A stretch of 43,917 nt of DNA, taken from positions 1 to 43,917 of the forward strand of contig JAHDCL010000013.1 of NCBI GenBank assembly GCA_020629875.1. Direction: 5' to 3'. Below the pieces are notes generated by a model. It was not told the origin of the DNA and searched no databases. It worked only from the letters and a program-made list of their open reading frames with translations. Both the position numbers and the translations under genes were made by a program. Source of the stretch: Hellea sp. Lineage in GTDB: Bacteria; Pseudomonadota; Alphaproteobacteria; Caulobacterales; Maricaulaceae. Shown here in pieces: positions 1 to 8,269 of the stretch (positions within the stretch are counted from its first letter, which is position 1; every line of letters begins with the position of its first letter).

Positions 1-2
1 AA

Positions 3-1268
3 TATGGCGCCGCTCAACATGGCCAACATCAATATCAAGCGCAGAAAGACCCGTGCCAAGTATATTCCCCGCAGGCTCCCGTGCCGCAGGGCTGTCATCC
101 CTCACAAGTCACATTAGGTACTGCTGGAGGGTTTCCGCAGCAACCCAATTTCGGCGGTGGTCAATATGCTAGCCAAGGATATGGCTCACATGCAGGCGTC
201 GCGCATCAACAATCTGCAAATTACCAGCCTCGGCAGAACAAGCTGCGTAAGCCACGCCTGCGAGGCTCGTTGTCTCTAGGGGTTGAAAGAAGTACTTCGG
301 GAAATATTCTCGATTACTCTAAAATACCATCCTTGAATCCAGAATTAGCTTATGATCCAACAGATTATGATGAAGGCGTGTTTACAGAAGGGTCTAGACC
401 GGAAGGCCGGGTTGAAGATACGCTTTACACAGCGATTATCGAAGAAATTTCAAAACCAGACATTTCTTTTGATGATGTACATAGCACGCCATTGAGCTTT
501 AAAGGTGGTGCTGAGTATATTATTTCGCCTCGTACAACTCTCTTTGCAAATGCGGGCTATACCTATTCAGAGGGCAGAAAAGGCGGGGGAGTTAGCATAC
601 AGGGAGAGTTGCAAAGAAGAGTCAGCGTAACGACCTATCAAACTGTTCCAGGCACACCCGCTACGCCTGGATCGCCTGAGGTCCCTGCAACCCCTACGAC
701 GCCCTTGATTCCGGCTGTTCCGGCTAGTCCTGCTACTCCGGATACCTATGAAGTGATTGACAGTGATGGACCTGTTAGAGATGCGCCATATACATTTATT
801 CCGAACCAAAATATCGCGAATTATTCATATGACTTTACGGATATGCAGCGTATTGAGCTAGAACTAGGCGGTCGGCATTACTTTAATCCGATCGTCAAAT
901 CACTAGGTCATAAAACACTTACACCGTTTGTAGGCGCAGCTGTTGGAGCTGCCCATTATAACGCTGTGTCGTTAGATGTGAGTCAAAATCAGCTTTATTA
1001 TCAGCGCGCTTTCGATGAAGGCGAGAACACTTTTTACGATGTTGTTCCAGCGAATATAACTGGAAGTAGCCGTGTTGACCTATACGACAGCCAGTGGGTG
1101 CCATCTGGTCAGCTCAATGCCGGTATGGAATGGCAAGTTACGCCGAAAACAGCTCTAGCTTTTGAAACGGGTGTGCGCATTGAAGGCGCACGTAAATATA
1201 GCAACGGTGAGCGCGGCGACAAAAATATAGCAATTCCGATGACGATCAGAGGAAGTTACAACTTTTAA
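3..1268 (+). CDS. Partial (5' end outside window) outer-membrane beta-barrel-like protein, paralog 1 of 3
   Basis: The reading frame is open to the left edge (YGAAQHGQHQYQAQKDPCQVYSPQAPVPQGCHPSQ...), so the listed GTG at 81 is probably not the start. The C-terminal half shares blocks with the next two ORFs (TPFVGAAVGAAHYN, YDSQWVPSGQLNAGMEW, ALAFETGVRIEG, IPMTIRGSYNF) and ends in Phe. Confidence 0.75.
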   Translation, partial: YGAAQHGQHQYQAQKDPCQVYSPQAPVPQGCHPSQVTLGTAGGFPQQPNFGGGQYASQGYGSHAGVAHQQSANYQPRQNKLRKPRLRGSLSLGVERSTSGNILDYSKIPSLNPELAYDPTDYDEGVFTEGSRPEGRVEDTLYTAIIEEISKPDISFDDVHSTPLSFKGGAEYIISPRTTLFANAGYTYSEGRKGGGVSIQGELQRRVSVTTYQTVPGTPATPGSPEVPATPTTPLIPAVPASPATPDTYEVIDSDGPVRDAPYTFIPNQNIANYSYDFTDMQRIELELGGRHYFNPIVKSLGHKTLTPFVGAAVGAAHYNAVSLDVSQNQLYYQRAFDEGENTFYDVVPANITGSSRVDLYDSQWVPSGQLNAGMEWQVTPKTALAFETGVRIEGARKYSNGERGDKNIAIPMTIRGSYNF

Positions 1269-1380
1269 CTAAATAACTGGAAAACTTAAGGTTTTGTTTC
1301 CGATTTAGAAACGAATTTTTAAGCATACAGTGTTTAAAACAGGGACAGTTAGTCTTTTAACTAGAAAAAGGGAGGCCGAT

Positions 1381-2778
1381 ATGCGGCTTGCAGTTTGCGC
1401 TTTATCAGCGGTTTTATTGTCAGGGTGTTCCTGGCTGGGTATGGGCGGACATGGATCTGCAGGTGGAGCTTACGGTGCAAACTGCGTTCCTTCAGGAACA
1501 GGCTATTACGCGGGCGGTGATGCTTGCGGTGTCGGCGGTGGTTACGGTGTAGCCGGGAACGGATATGGCGCAGGTGCAGGTTACGGCGCGGGTGCTGGTT
1601 ATGGCGCAGGTGCAGGTTACGGCGCGGGTGCTGGTTATGGCGCAGGTGCTGGTTATGGTGCGGGCGCTGGTTACGGCGCGGGCGCTGGTTACGGTGCAGG
1701 CGCAGGTTATGGCGCAGGTGCAGGTTACGGAGCGGGCGCTGGTATGGGCGGCGTAGGCGCTGGACTCGCGGCTAATGGCATCGGCGGTGCTTACGGCGCT
1801 AACGGATATACTTTACAGGGCTACCAAGGGGCATATGGCGCCAATAGTGCGGTAACGAATCTCGGTACAAATGCAGCTTATGGTTCTGCTGTTTACGGCC
1901 AGAATGTTGTGGGAACACAATATTCAAACGGTCAATATGTACAGGGCGCGGGCGTTCAAACAATTCAAGGTGCTCCTTATTACGTACCACAGCCTTATCC
2001 TGCCTATTATGGCGTGCCTCAGCTTCGCGGCGTTGGCGCAGCCCTTCCATTCGGTATCGAAGCGGGCGTAGGAACTGAATTTGATATCGGCGGAGATCTC
2101 TTCGGCGGTAAGGAAGCTAGCGCGAATAACTCTGATTTCGCTCTTGCAACGGGTGAAGTTGGCGAGCTCAGCTCGATCAGCTATGACGATGCCTTTAAGA
2201 AGGGTGTAAACTTAGGCGGAAACCTTGCATATGATGTGTCTCGTAATACCACACTCATTGGCGGCGTAGGATATTCTAAGCGTAATGGTCAGACAATCGA
2301 GAACGGAACGTTCCAATCGGGACAGTATGACTCTTCTGGCAATTTCACTCCCGGGTTCTACAGCAGCACGGGCGCATTCACGGCTGACCCAACGACACCT
2401 GTTGAGACGGTAACAGCTGAATTTACCGACTTAGAGCAATGGACAATCGAAGGCGGCCTACGTCAATATATGGGTCATAATCCAACTTTCCGTCCTTATG
2501 TTGGGGCGACAGGCGGATTTACGCATAATAATGGCGTGGACCTGACACAAACTTCGTCAGGCGGGACTCTAACAGCCGCAGCTAACACGCAAGAATTCAT
2601 TGACAGTGGTTGGACGCCAACTGCAGCAGGCGTGATCGGCGCTGAGATGGCTGTTGGCTCTCGTGCGGCTCTTGGTGTTGAAACGGGTATTCGCTGGCGC
2701 GATGATCTTGATACAAACACACCGTCAGAAGATCGCTGGTCTATCCCAGTATCACTTCGCGGTCGGGTTGCCTTTTAA
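1381..2778 (+). CDS. Putative lipoprotein with GYGAGA (silk-like) repeat domain and C-terminal outer-membrane barrel-like domain, paralog 2 of 3
   Basis: ATG at 1381 follows GGGAGG; signal MRLAVCALSAVLLSGC with lipobox. Ten GYGAGA hexapeptides; barrel-like C-terminus RPYVGATGG...DSGWTPTAAGVIGAEM...ALGVETGIRW...IPVSLRGRVAF. Confidence 0.8.
   Translation: MRLAVCALSAVLLSGCSWLGMGGHGSAGGAYGANCVPSGTGYYAGGDACGVGGGYGVAGNGYGAGAGYGAGAGYGAGAGYGAGAGYGAGAGYGAGAGYGAGAGYGAGAGYGAGAGYGAGAGMGGVGAGLAANGIGGAYGANGYTLQGYQGAYGANSAVTNLGTNAAYGSAVYGQNVVGTQYSNGQYVQGAGVQTIQGAPYYVPQPYPAYYGVPQLRGVGAALPFGIEAGVGTEFDIGGDLFGGKEASANNSDFALATGEVGELSSISYDDAFKKGVNLGGNLAYDVSRNTTLIGGVGYSKRNGQTIENGTFQSGQYDSSGNFTPGFYSSTGAFTADPTTPVETVTAEFTDLEQWTIEGGLRQYMGHNPTFRPYVGATGGFTHNNGVDLTQTSSGGTLTAAANTQEFIDSGWTPTAAGVIGAEMAVGSRAALGVETGIRWRDDLDTNTPSEDRWSIPVSLRGRVAF
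1561..1740 (+). repeat. In-frame 18-bp tandem repeat, 10 copies, encoding (GYGAGA)10
   Basis: Units of the type GGTTAYGGCGCRGGTGCW read directly in sequence, differing almost only at synonymous positions. Units 1-2 and 3-4 form a near-identical 36-bp higher-order repeat. Confidence 0.95.
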
Positions 2779-2802
2779 TTAACTCAAATTTAACTATAAA
2801 TA

Positions 2803-2840
2803 CAAAAGCCTGGGCCAAAACCCGGGCTTTTTTCTTTTTC
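2803..2840 (+). terminator. Rho-independent terminator after paralog 2
   Basis: AAAAGCCTGGG-CCAAAA-CCCGGGCTTTTTT stem (one G-U) followed by a T-rich tract. Confidence 0.8.
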
Positions 2841-2962
2841 TTTAAGCTTTTGCCTTAGACGCCCATTTCATAAATTTTGGGTTGGCCTCATCTTTGCATC
2901 GCATCGTCCAAATCTGACGTTGGTGGCAATTGTGCCAATTCGAAACAACAGGGAATGGAACT

Positions 2963-3802
2963 ATGCGTATTTTATTAGCAGGCGTTGCGGCAATAGCGCT
3001 ATCAGGCTGCTCTTTCTTAGGATTGGGTGGAAATCACGATTACAAAAACTACGGGTATAATGCTCACACAGGTGACTATGGTTACCAGGCACACACTCCG
3101 GCACCAAAGCCGTGCCAAAGCAATCAATGCTTGAGCCGCTGGAATCTTGAAGCAGCTGTGGGTCCTTCATTCGTGGTAGGCGGTGACGCCGTAACGGGTG
3201 ATAAGGCAAATATCGAAGGTCTTAACAACATTAGCATGAAAGATGCCTATGATACTGGGTTTCGTGCAGAATTGGGCGGCTCATACGCTCTTTCGCCTAA
3301 TCGCAAAATCACAGGTAATGTCTTTCTAGACGAGGCACAAAGCGACGGCGTTCAGGACTGGGGCACTGTAGCGGGTGAAGCGCTTACCGGCTCTCTTTCT
3401 GACTATAAATCTTATGGCGCCGAATTGGGCGTGCGTCAGTACTTTGCTCCGCGCAGCGGGTTAATTTTGAAGTCTGTTCGTCCTTATGTCGAGGGCAAGC
3501 TAGGTGCTGCGCATCTTGATGATGTTCGCATTCAAGGTGCTGAACTGGGCGGGGCGGCCTTCTCTGCAGTGGATATTCCTTTCACGGAAAGTGGATGGGT
3601 TGGAACAGCCGCGGGTATGGTCGGCGTTGAGACACCATTGACGAAATACTCAACAATCGCTTTGGAAACAGGTGTTCGTTACACGCAAGGGCCTAAGTCA
3701 GATAATTCTGTGCTTGCGCCAGGTTTCGCGATTGCGGGCACAAATAATGGCGGCAGCCGCACAAGCATCCCTGTCATGCTGCGCGGACGTTATCGTTTCT
3801 AA
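2963..3802 (+). CDS. Putative outer-membrane barrel-like lipoprotein, paralog 3 of 3
   Basis: ATG at 2963; signal MRILLAGVAAIALSGCSFLGLGG parallels LSGCSWLGMGG of paralog 2. Shares RPYVEGKLGAAH, ESGWVGTAAGMVGVE, ALETGVRYTQG and IPVMLRGRYRF, with C-terminal Phe. Confidence 0.75.
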   Translation: MRILLAGVAAIALSGCSFLGLGGNHDYKNYGYNAHTGDYGYQAHTPAPKPCQSNQCLSRWNLEAAVGPSFVVGGDAVTGDKANIEGLNNISMKDAYDTGFRAELGGSYALSPNRKITGNVFLDEAQSDGVQDWGTVAGEALTGSLSDYKSYGAELGVRQYFAPRSGLILKSVRPYVEGKLGAAHLDDVRIQGAELGGAAFSAVDIPFTESGWVGTAAGMVGVETPLTKYSTIALETGVRYTQGPKSDNSVLAPGFAIAGTNNGGSRTSIPVMLRGRYRF

Positions 3803-3820
3803 CTAAATCAAGAGCGCGGA

Positions 3821-3842
3821 GCACATCGCATTGGCGATGTGC
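3821..3842. other. Perfect stem-loop between convergent genes
   Basis: GCACATCGC-ATTG-GCGATGTGC. Confidence 0.6.
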
Positions 3843-3854
3843 AAGTGTGGGGGC

Positions 3855-3884
3855 AAACCCTGACAGGAAACTGTCGGGGTTTTG
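3855..3884. terminator. Probably bidirectional intrinsic terminator between paralog 3 and the DUF885 gene
   Basis: AAACCCTGACAG-GAAA-CTGTCGGGGTTTT; GAAA tetraloop, A-tract before and T-tract after the stem. Confidence 0.75.
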
Positions 3885-3890
3885 CTATGT

Positions 3891-5747
3891 TTAATTCCGA
3901 GATTTTTCCTCGAAGATCCAACGATCAATTTTTGTCTCAAGCAGATCAAGTGGCATGCCGCCATCAAGCAAAATGGCGTCGTGGAAGCGGCGAATGTTGA
4001 AATTATCGCCTAGTTGAGTTTCTGCGCGCTTTCGCAGTTCCAATATTTTCAATTCGCCAATTTTGTACGCCAAGGCCTGTCCCGGCCAGCTAATATAGCG
4101 CTCGACTTCGGTTTTGATATTGTGAGGGGCTAAAGCCGAGTTTTCAAAAAAGCAGGCTTCGGCTTGTTCGCGGGTCCAGCCCTTCCAATGCATACCTGTA
4201 TCAACAACGAGGCGGCAGGCGCGCCACATTTCATAAGTAAGCTGTCCGAATTTTTCATAAGGCGTTTTATAAAGACCCATCTCGGCGGCGAGCTTCTCAG
4301 AATAAAGCCCCCAGCCTTCACCAAAGGCGTTGGGATAAAGGCTTTGGCGGAAGGGAGATACATTTTTCAGCTCTTGCCCCAAGGCGATTTGATGATGATG
4401 CCCGGGCACACCTTCATGGGCGGTGAGAGCCGGAAGGTTATAGAGCGGACGTTGTTTCAAATCATAGGTATTGACGACATAATTGCCCGCACGATGTTGT
4501 TCTGGGTTGCCGCCCCAATAGCGTCCCGTGGTATAATTTGGCGCAATTTCTTTGGGAACAGGCATAACCCCATAAGGCAGGCGCGGCAACGTTTCGAAAA
4601 ACTCTGGCATCTTACCATCAAGCTGTTTCGCCATCCAAGCCGCTTCCTTTAAAAGCTCCGCTTCTGAGGTTGCATAGAATTGCGGATCAGTACGAAGAAA
4701 ATTCAGGAAATCAGCAAAGCTACCCTTGAAATCAACCTGTTTGATAATGGCGTCCATTTCGCTGCGAATGCGCGCAACTTCCCTCAGGCCGATCTGATGG
4801 ACTTCATCGGGTGTCATATCTAGCGTCGTAAAATAGCGCACAAGAGCCCGATAATATTCTCGCCCCTCATCCGTGGTGCCAATGCCAACAACAGGCCGCG
4901 CCTTTGGTAGATACTCCTCGCTCAGGAACTTTTCGAGATCACGATAGGCCGGCATAACCGCATTCGTAATCGCCGCTTCACCTAATGATGCTAAGCGGCT
5001 TTGTTCCTCAGCAGATATCGTATCTGGATAGACGGTGTACGGTTTGAAAAAGCTATGAGCTCTGGCATCGCCCTCGCCCAGCGTTTTTACCATGTCTATA
5101 ATGCCAGGCATAATTTCGGCGGAGGCCGTCATATTGGTTGCCATTCCGCGGCGCATATTAGCTTTGTGCTGTCCGAAATAGCGCGGCATTTCCGTCAGGC
5201 GCGCGGCATAGGCTTCATAGTCATCAATCGTAGCAAAGGTTGTCTGCCGCGAAATATAGCTCATCTGATTGAAAAACCCGCTATCATTTGTGAATGGAAT
5301 TCGCGCTTGATCAAAAGGGAAAAGGCGCTGGCGCTGTTTTAGAACAAACCCCAATAGCTCATAATTCAGGCGCTTTTCGCCAGACATGGGACGGGCCGAC
5401 AGCGCGGCATGGCGTTTAATAAATTCTGTTGTGATGCGTTGATACTCGGCCATGCCAGCTGGGCTGACGTCCGGAAGTTTGCGCAAAGCCTCTCGGTCGC
5501 CTTCCTGGCCTGCGGAAATAGGATTGCCAGCAATTTCCATTTGCTCGAAATCAGCAATCAGCGTTTCCAAACTATCTTCGATTCTGCATTCTCGGATGCC
5601 ATCGACGATAATGATTGTCCCGCCTGTGCAAAATGGTTCAGCCATCACTGTTGGCTGAGCAGTCTGATCAGGCGCAGTTTGTGCGAGCGCCGAAAATGGC
5701 AACACCGTTGAAATCGCCAAAATAGCGAGCCTAGAAATCCCTGTCAT
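3891..5747 (-). CDS. DUF885-family putative metallopeptidase, secreted
   Basis: Signal peptide MTGISRLAILAISTVLPFSALA; HEGVPGHHHQIALGQE motif typical of DUF885 proteins; 618 aa. Confidence 0.8.
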   Translation of the reverse strand: MTGISRLAILAISTVLPFSALAQTAPDQTAQPTVMAEPFCTGGTIIIVDGIRECRIEDSLETLIADFEQMEIAGNPISAGQEGDREALRKLPDVSPAGMAEYQRITTEFIKRHAALSARPMSGEKRLNYELLGFVLKQRQRLFPFDQARIPFTNDSGFFNQMSYISRQTTFATIDDYEAYAARLTEMPRYFGQHKANMRRGMATNMTASAEIMPGIIDMVKTLGEGDARAHSFFKPYTVYPDTISAEEQSRLASLGEAAITNAVMPAYRDLEKFLSEEYLPKARPVVGIGTTDEGREYYRALVRYFTTLDMTPDEVHQIGLREVARIRSEMDAIIKQVDFKGSFADFLNFLRTDPQFYATSEAELLKEAAWMAKQLDGKMPEFFETLPRLPYGVMPVPKEIAPNYTTGRYWGGNPEQHRAGNYVVNTYDLKQRPLYNLPALTAHEGVPGHHHQIALGQELKNVSPFRQSLYPNAFGEGWGLYSEKLAAEMGLYKTPYEKFGQLTYEMWRACRLVVDTGMHWKGWTREQAEACFFENSALAPHNIKTEVERYISWPGQALAYKIGELKILELRKRAETQLGDNFNIRRFHDAILLDGGMPLDLLETKIDRWIFEEKSRN

Positions 5748-5876
5748 TCTTATACCTTAGATGCGCAATATTTTCGCTTTAATCCCCTCAGGCGCGAACA
5801 ACAAGCATTATCGTCAGACATATGAAGGAGCTTTGCGATGCAACGCTCTTTTAGGACTTATGGGCTAGAAGGCCCT

Positions 5877-6503
5877 ATGATTATACGGGCTGCACTCATT
5901 TCCATCTCTGCCGCACTGCTAAATGCGTGCGGAACAACACCTTTGCCGCCAGGCTCGGACTATCCGTCCTCGGCTATTCCTCAGCCGCAAATGACGCCTA
6001 TTCCGCGCGGAGGTTTATCACTACCGGACCGGGCGGCCTTTTTGCAAAAGGATCCGCGCTGGGGGTCTGAACGCTTAGGAAAGTCATCAGACACAATGGC
6101 GAGTGATGGCTGTTTGGTGACAGCAACCTCAATGGCGCTGGCCAATTTAGGTTTTCAAACCAATCCCTCGGATCTAAATGCACGGCTGACGCAAACGGAC
6201 AGTTTTACGCCGCGAGGCTGGCTTATTTGGGATGGCATACGGAAAGTCACGGCCGGACGGGCTGAAGCTATTTTTTATGACGACGTCTCTGAAGATATCA
6301 TCAATGGCTGTATGATGAGCGGTCAATATCCACTGGTTCAATTCTACCTCAAGAATGGCCGATCACATTGGGCGATGATTTTGCGGCGCGATACGCGTGG
6401 CTATCATATGCGCGATCCTCTACGGCCCTCAAAAAGCCCGCTTATTTTCCCGCGGGATAGCAATGCCTTTAAAGCCGTTAGATGTGTGGGCTTAAAATCA
6501 TAA
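5877..6503 (+). CDS. Putative lipoprotein, C39-like papain-fold peptidase
   Basis: Start at 5877 gives MIIRAALISISAALLNACG (lipobox). FLQKDPRWGSERLG...DGCLVTATSMAL...SHWAMIL...MRDP fits a Cys/His/Asp triad of Peptidase_C39_2-like proteins. Confidence 0.6.
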   Translation: MIIRAALISISAALLNACGTTPLPPGSDYPSSAIPQPQMTPIPRGGLSLPDRAAFLQKDPRWGSERLGKSSDTMASDGCLVTATSMALANLGFQTNPSDLNARLTQTDSFTPRGWLIWDGIRKVTAGRAEAIFYDDVSEDIINGCMMSGQYPLVQFYLKNGRSHWAMILRRDTRGYHMRDPLRPSKSPLIFPRDSNAFKAVRCVGLKS

Positions 6504-6560
6504 CTAAAAGTTCTTGATTTGTTCTAGATGATCGTGATACCTCTTCAGGTGGAGGGTGTC

Positions 6561-8108
6561 ATGGTTGCACGTATATATACAGTCGCGTTTGAGGGGGCGG
6601 AAGCTCGCCGCGTAGATGTTCAGGTGCAGGTGACTTCAGCTGGACGCCAATATTTCAATATTGTTGGCTTGGCAGATAAAGCTGTCGCCGAGTCCAGAGA
6701 GCGGGTCAGAGCTGCTTTTGGCTCATTAGGGATGAGCCTTCCAGGAAAACGGATTACTGTAAATTTGGCGCCCGCTGATTTGCCCAAAGAGGGCGCGCAT
6801 TATGATTTGCCCATTGCTCTTGGCCTCATGGCGGCTATCGGCGCAATTCCAATCGATGCGATTGACGGTTTTGTGGCGATTGGGGAGCTGGCGTTAGACG
6901 GAACAATCGCGCGTGTCCCAGGGGCCTTACCCGCTGCGGTTCTGGCGAGCGCGGAAGGCTTGGGACTCATATGCCCACAGGCAAATGGCGCTGAGGCCGC
7001 TTGGGCCGGGGATTTGCCTTTGCTAGCGCCGCAGAACCTTATTCAGTTGCTGAACCATTTTAAGGGGTCTCAAATATTATCTCGGCCGGAACCTGGGCAA
7101 ATGCTCGAGGCAAAAAGCACCATGGATTTACGGGATGTTCGCGGACAAGAAACGGCAAAGCGAGCGCTTGAGGTCGCCGCCGCAGGCGGACATAATTTGT
7201 TAATGGTTGGGCCGCCAGGCTCTGGAAAGTCCATGCTCGCAGAGCGTCTGGCAGGTTTATTGCCGCCGCTTACGGCCAAAGAACTATTGGATGTCTCTAT
7301 GGTTCATTCTGTGGCAGGTCTTTTGGAGCGAGGTGAGCTATCTCGCACGCGCCCTTTTCGGTCGCCGCATCATTCTGCCTCCATGGCGGCGATGGTGGGT
7401 GGGGGCGTTAAGGCAAAACCTGGCGAGGCCTCATTGGCACATCGCGGGGTCTTGTTTTTGGATGAGTTACCTGAATTTACGCCGCAAGTTTTAGATAGTT
7501 TACGTCAGCCACTAGAGACGGGAGAGATCGCGGTTGCGCGCGTGAATGCTCATGTCACTTACCCAGCGCGTTTTCAGCTTATCGCAGCAATGAACCCATG
7601 CCGCTGCGGCAGCGGCGGGGCGGATGGAATTGCCTGCCGCCGGGGAGAACGCTGCGCCGCGGATTATCAAGCTCGCGTGTCAGGTCCCTTCATGGACCGC
7701 TTGGATATTCAAATAGATGTGCCGGCTGTGACGCCAGCTGATCTGGCATTGCCGCCCAGCAAAGAGGGAACGGCAGAGGTTGCGGCCAGAGTTGCTAGGG
7801 CGAGGGCGGTACAGCTGGAAAGAAATGGCGGGCGGACAAATGCCGAACTTAGTCAAGACATGCTAGATCATGTTGCACAGCCAGATAATGAAGGCCGAAA
7901 ACTGCTGATTCAGGCCGCTGAAACCTTGGGCCTTACGGCGCGAGGTTATCATCGTGTGCTTAAAGTCGCACGTACACTGGCCGATTTGGGAGGCTCGGAA
8001 AATATTCACCGCTTACACATTGCCGAAAGTCTTTCGCACAGACGCGCCAGAAAAGGGCTTGTAAATGCGCCGCTCTCAAAAATATCTAAGCGCCAAGCCT
8101 ATTACTAG
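6561..8108 (+). CDS. comM: YifB/ComM family Mg-chelatase-like AAA+ ATPase
   Basis: MVARIYTVAFEGAEARRVDVQVQV, Walker A GPPGSGKSML, FRSPHHSAS, GVLFLDELPEF, AAMNPCRCG. Confidence 0.93.
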   Translation: MVARIYTVAFEGAEARRVDVQVQVTSAGRQYFNIVGLADKAVAESRERVRAAFGSLGMSLPGKRITVNLAPADLPKEGAHYDLPIALGLMAAIGAIPIDAIDGFVAIGELALDGTIARVPGALPAAVLASAEGLGLICPQANGAEAAWAGDLPLLAPQNLIQLLNHFKGSQILSRPEPGQMLEAKSTMDLRDVRGQETAKRALEVAAAGGHNLLMVGPPGSGKSMLAERLAGLLPPLTAKELLDVSMVHSVAGLLERGELSRTRPFRSPHHSASMAAMVGGGVKAKPGEASLAHRGVLFLDELPEFTPQVLDSLRQPLETGEIAVARVNAHVTYPARFQLIAAMNPCRCGSGGADGIACRRGERCAADYQARVSGPFMDRLDIQIDVPAVTPADLALPPSKEGTAEVAARVARARAVQLERNGGRTNAELSQDMLDHVAQPDNEGRKLLIQAAETLGLTARGYHRVLKVARTLADLGGSENIHRLHIAESLSHRRARKGLVNAPLSKISKRQAYY

Positions 8109-8143
8109 GCACGAAATTTGGAATTATTCTGCAATTTTAAATC

Positions 8144-8164
8144 GAAATATTTGGCAGATATTTC
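8144..8164. other. Inverted repeat in the yifB-PAS/REC intergenic region
   Basis: GAAATAT-TTGGCAG-ATATTTC perfect 7-bp arms. Confidence 0.5.
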
Positions 8165-8269
8165 TTCAATAAATCGCCAATAACGTGTTTTTGGTAAGAC
8201 AATTTTTAGATTAAGTGTTCACAAAAGACCATGAATTTGACCCATCTCTTGGGATTTGAGGGGATTTAT

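Noticed and set aside
1561-1740. CRISPR-like array
   Set aside because: Units are contiguous with no unique spacers and keep one reading frame; this is a protein-coding tandem repeat.
1524-1775. Alternative-frame ORFs through the repeat (1524..1775 and 1565..1756, Arg/Trp-rich and Val/Ala/Gln-rich)
   Set aside because: They are by-products of the 18-bp repeat lacking stops in other frames; the 1381 frame has the signal peptide, RBS and conserved barrel-like domain.
2882-2898. Possible second sigma-54 site TTGGCCTCATCTTTGCA before paralog 3
   Set aside because: GG/GC spacing fits, but three positions of the -24 box mismatch and nothing else supports it; too weak to list as a feature.
4164-4652. 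162-aa plus-strand ORF antisense to the DUF885 gene
   Set aside because: No family features; the opposite strand has the HEGVPGHH motif and signal peptide.
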